Shown here: piece by piece, positions 61,485-64,000 of the stretch
Layout: each line of letters begins with the position of its first letter
Numbering within the stretch: position 1 is the stretch's first letter
NCBI RefSeq assembly: GCF_017308975.1
Contig: NZ_JADWPD010000038.1
Coordinates: forward strand, 48,505 to 112,504
Direction of reading: 5' to 3'
Length of the DNA stretch: 64,000 bases
Source of the DNA: Amycolatopsis sp. MtRt-6
GTDB taxonomy: Bacteria; Actinomycetota; Actinomycetes; Mycobacteriales; Pseudonocardiaceae
Translations under genes and position numbers: made by a program
Notes under the pieces: model-generated
Database searches by the model: none
What the model was told of the DNA's origin: nothing
What the model saw: the letters and a program-made list of their open reading frames with translations, nothing else

Positions 61485-62919
61485 GACAGGTACCGCCGCC
61501 GTCCGGGCGTTCGAGCCGCAACGACCCGCCTGCTTCCGCGGCACGCTGCTCGAGGTTGCGCAGCCCGCTGCGCGCCACGGCTTCCGGCATCCCAACCCCG
61601 TTGTCCGAGACCTCGACGACCAGATCCTCGGCCAGGGACACGGTGACCGCCAGCTCCGCCGCACGCGCGTGCCGCAGGACGTTGCTGACCGCTTCGCGCA
61701 CCACCGCCTCGGCGTGTTCGGCCAAGCCGGCGGGCACCCGGTCGAACGCTCCCGACAGCCGGACCGTGGCGCGGATGGCGGAGTCGGCGCATCCGTCGGT
61801 GATCGCGTTCTGCAGGCGCGCCCGCAGGCCACGACCGGCTCCCGGCCGGCCGTGCAGAGCGAAGATCGCGCTGCGGATCTCCTCGATGACGTCCTGGAGC
61901 TGGTCGATGTGCTGGGTGAGCCGGGCGGTGACCGCGGCCGAGTCCGCCCGGCGGCGGGTGCCCTCGATCCCCATGCCGACCGCGAACAGCCGCTGGATGA
62001 CGTGGTCGTGCAGGTCGCGGGCGATCCGGTCCCGGTCCACCGCCACGTCCAGCTCGCGGCGGGCGGCCTGGCTTTCGGCGTCCCGCAGCGCCAGCGCGGC
62101 CTGGTCGGCGAAGGCGGACACCAGCTGCAGTTCGTGCTCGTCGAACAGCGCCGCGCCGGGAGCGCGGACCGCCACGAGCACGCCCGCGGTGGACTCGCCG
62201 GAGCGCAACCGCACCACCAGCGCCGGCCCGAGGTCCATGCCCAGGCCGTAGGCCAGGATCGGCACGCTGCGCGGGACGTGGTCGCGCAGCACCGCGCCCG
62301 AGGTCGATCCGTCGAGCGGGATCCGGCGGCCGGTCAGCGCCTCGGCGTCGGGGCCGGCGCACACCGTGACGGCCAGCGCCCCACCCGGCGACACGGGCAG
62401 CGCGATGAGGGCGTCGTCGGCGCCGGTCAGCTCGGCCGCCCGGGTCGCCACCAGGCGCAACACCTCGTGGACCTCGGTGCCACCCAGCAGTTCGGCGGAG
62501 ATCTCCCCGGTGGCTTCCAGCCACCGCTGCCTGCTCCGGCTCTCCTCGTAGAGCCGTGCGTTGTCCACCGCGATCCCGGCCGCCGCCGCCAGCGCGACGA
62601 TCGCCCGTTCGTCGTCGACGGTGAACGGCCGCTCGCCGCCGAGGCACAGCCGGCCGAGGACCGCGCCCCGGACCAGGAGCGGGACGTCGAGAACGGCCGG
62701 CACCGGGGTGACGTCGTCGGCGCCGGTCGCGGCGAACCCGGTGGTCCGGCCGTCCTCGTCGAGCAGGGCCAGCGTGCCGTACCGGGCGCCGACCAGGCCG
62801 GTGGCGGCGAGGACGATCCGGTGCAGCGTGGTCTCGAGCTCCAGACCGGCGGAGAAGGCGAGGACGGCCGCCGGCAGCGCGTCCATCCGGTCCCGGCCCG
62901 ACGTCGTTTCCGCGGGCAT
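61459..62919 (-). CDS. GAF-domain sensor histidine kinase (DevS/DosT-like)
   Basis: 486 residues. Two GAF domains (ATGLVGARYGTLALLDEDGR; second beginning near LRLVATRAAELTGADDALIA), then HisKA_3 with VDRDRIARDLHDHVIQRLFA, and HATPase with EAVVREAVSNVLRHARA and VSDNGVGMP. The order and the RDLHDHVIQRLFAVGM box are those of DevS/DosT. Whether the first GAF holds haem is not decidable here. No response regulator is adjacent. It is divergent from an Acg-type nitroreductase, a typical DosR-regulon product. Confidence 0.88.
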   Translation of the reverse strand: MPAETTSGRDRMDALPAAVLAFSAGLELETTLHRIVLAATGLVGARYGTLALLDEDGRTTGFAATGADDVTPVPAVLDVPLLVRGAVLGRLCLGGERPFTVDDERAIVALAAAAGIAVDNARLYEESRSRQRWLEATGEISAELLGGTEVHEVLRLVATRAAELTGADDALIALPVSPGGALAVTVCAGPDAEALTGRRIPLDGSTSGAVLRDHVPRSVPILAYGLGMDLGPALVVRLRSGESTAGVLVAVRAPGAALFDEHELQLVSAFADQAALALRDAESQAARRELDVAVDRDRIARDLHDHVIQRLFAVGMGIEGTRRRADSAAVTARLTQHIDQLQDVIEEIRSAIFALHGRPGAGRGLRARLQNAITDGCADSAIRATVRLSGAFDRVPAGLAEHAEAVVREAVSNVLRHARAAELAVTVSLAEDLVVEVSDNGVGMPEAVARSGLRNLEQRAAEAGGSLRLERPDGGGTCLRWTVPVP

Positions 62920-63090
62920 GCCTCCACAGTGACACAGCCGCCCGGCCCGCGGCGGGCTCCGGCGTGAACCGAACGGGTTCGCAACCGGCGACCTTCGCCG
63001 CCGGGTGAAGGCCGTTCGGCACTTGGCCGAGCCGCCGCCCCGGGCGAACGGTGGAGAACAGCCAGGAGTCCAGGAGTTCGGGAGCCGTCC

Positions 63091-63957
63091 ATGAAGACCG
63101 GTGTCATGCCCGTCGGGCATCTCAACGCGAGCCAGATGCAATCCGTGCTCCTCGCGGCCACGGCGCCGCCACCCCTGCGGAACGCCCGGCCGTGGCGGTT
63201 CCAGTGCACGCCGGACGCCGTCGAGCTGTACTCGGATTCGCTCACCACCGGCACCGACAGCCGGCAGCGGGAACGGCTCCTGGACTGCGGAGCCGCCCTG
63301 CTGAACCTCCGGCTGGCGATCAAGGCGCAGAGCAGCCACGCCGATACGCGCCTGTTCCCCACCGCGGACCGGCCCGACCTGCTCGCCGTCGTGCGGCCGA
63401 ACGGCTACGAGACGATCGCCCCGGAAGACCGGGAACTCGTGGCGGCCATCGCCGACCGGCAGAGCAACCGCCGCCCGTTCACCGCCGCCGTCATCCCCGA
63501 CGCCGTGCAGCGGCAGCTCCGGCGGGCAGCCGAAGTGGAACGCGCCTGGCTGGCCACCATCACCGACGACCAGGTGCCCCAGCTGCGCGACATCATGCAC
63601 CGCACCGAAGCCCCACCGGCGACACCCGGCCCCGGCTGCGGAACCGACCTCGACGTCGAACCCGGCCGGCTGGTCGTGGTCATCGGCTCGCTCCGCGACA
63701 CCGCCCTGGCCCGGCTCCAGGCCGGCCAGGCCCTGCAGCGGGTCCTGCTCACCGCCACCGCCGCCGGACTCTCGGCGACGCTCTCCACACAGGCGATGGC
63801 GATTCCGGCGACCCGGCGCGAACTGCGCCACCTGCTCGGCGGCGGGCTCTGGCCCCAGATCATGCTGCGCCTCGGCCACGGCACCGCCGTGCCGTCCCTC
63901 GAGCGGACACAGCTCGAAGACGTCGTGATCAGCGACGCGCACCCGTTCGGCCGCTAA
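63091..63957 (+). CDS. Acg-family FMN nitroreductase-like protein (Rv3131/Acg type)
   Basis: 288 residues. ATAPPPLRNARPWRFQCTPD matches the phosphate/FMN-binding start (SxxNxQPW...) of Acg proteins, and DRQSNRRPFTAAVIPDAVQR is the typical second motif; LRLGHGTAVPSLERTQLEDV closes the domain. Acg homologues in mycobacteria bind FMN and are induced by DosR in hypoxia; their reaction is unclear. It is divergent from the DevS-like kinase gene. Confidence 0.85.
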   Translation: MKTGVMPVGHLNASQMQSVLLAATAPPPLRNARPWRFQCTPDAVELYSDSLTTGTDSRQRERLLDCGAALLNLRLAIKAQSSHADTRLFPTADRPDLLAVVRPNGYETIAPEDRELVAAIADRQSNRRPFTAAVIPDAVQRQLRRAAEVERAWLATITDDQVPQLRDIMHRTEAPPATPGPGCGTDLDVEPGRLVVVIGSLRDTALARLQAGQALQRVLLTATAAGLSATLSTQAMAIPATRRELRHLLGGGLWPQIMLRLGHGTAVPSLERTQLEDVVISDAHPFGR

Positions 63958-64000
63958 CCGCCCGGACGCCGTTGCGCGCCGTGGATCCCGGTGACCAGGA

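Noticed and set aside
62920..63090. DosR box between the DevS-like kinase and the Acg-type gene
   Set aside because: Only partial resemblance (GGCACTTGGCC); no convincing 20-bp palindrome.

Overview
The window is very GC-rich (roughly 70% or more in most genes), with frequent GTG/TTG starts, GGAG-type ribosome sites and four-base ATGA/GTGA gene overlaps. These point to a high-GC actinomycete. A pknG-glnH-glnX operon, a class III lanthionine synthetase, a secreted protein built of chaplin-like repeats, two small DUF6307-like proteins and acoX/acoA homologues with a GAF-type regulator suggest Pseudonocardiaceae, most like Amycolatopsis. The genus is inferred from gene content; no 16S gene is present.

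Layout. 1-8.1 kb: end of an SCO6745-like gene, a long pyrimidine-rich spacer, a cold-shock gene, an L,D-transpeptidase lipoprotein, a three-gene SigE-type sigma/membrane/secreted-peptide operon, an MHS-family transporter and a PaaI-type thioesterase. 8.1-13.2 kb: pknG, glnH and glnX, the amino-acid sensing module known from mycobacteria. 13.4-21.7 kb: a broken histidine kinase, a GAF/HTH regulator with an acoX-acoA pair lacking E1-beta, a copper-chaperone-like gene, a second cold-shock gene, a ThDP enzyme, an iron-dependent hydroxyacid-oxoacid transhydrogenase and a coupled thioesterase. 21.7-24.9 kb: an intergenic stretch with DnaA-box-like sites and repeats, then an orphan class III LanKC. 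25.3-36.4 kb: membrane and surface functions: two small membrane proteins, a GT39 transferase, a trypsin-like protease, an alginate lyase, a SixA-like phosphatase, a 1174-residue chaplin-like repeat protein with an upstream LATTG/transmembrane peptide, and a processive GT2. 36.4-42.7 kb: a beta-lactamase-fold secreted protein, two decayed genes, two TetR regulators with clear palindromic operators, an FAD monooxygenase and a hydrolase.

42.7-53.4 kb looks like an accessory island. It opens with fragments of a DnaE2-type PHP domain and an integrase, then a 3' half of tRNA-Lys(TTT) resembling an attachment site, a translationally coupled pair of small element-type genes, and an intact tyrosine recombinase. 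Next comes a lower-GC cassette: TcmP, a three-Cys DUF5131 (Gp37/Gp68) protein and a winged-helix regulator. A 650-residue acidic unknown protein, an EcsC-family protein and IS fragments follow. The TcmP/DUF5131/wHTH cassette is the best candidate for a poorly described system.

53.4-64 kb returns to core-like content: a fatty-acid desaturase coupled to a Cys-rich mini-protein and a DUF6307-like gene, decaying signalling genes (ANTAR, CheB/hybrid kinase), a second DUF6307-like gene, an alanine-dehydrogenase-like/carboxyethyl-ornithine synthase-like enzyme, and a DevS-type GAF histidine kinase divergent from an Acg-type nitroreductase, reminiscent of a dormancy regulon. All functions are inferred from sequence reading only; no searches were run.
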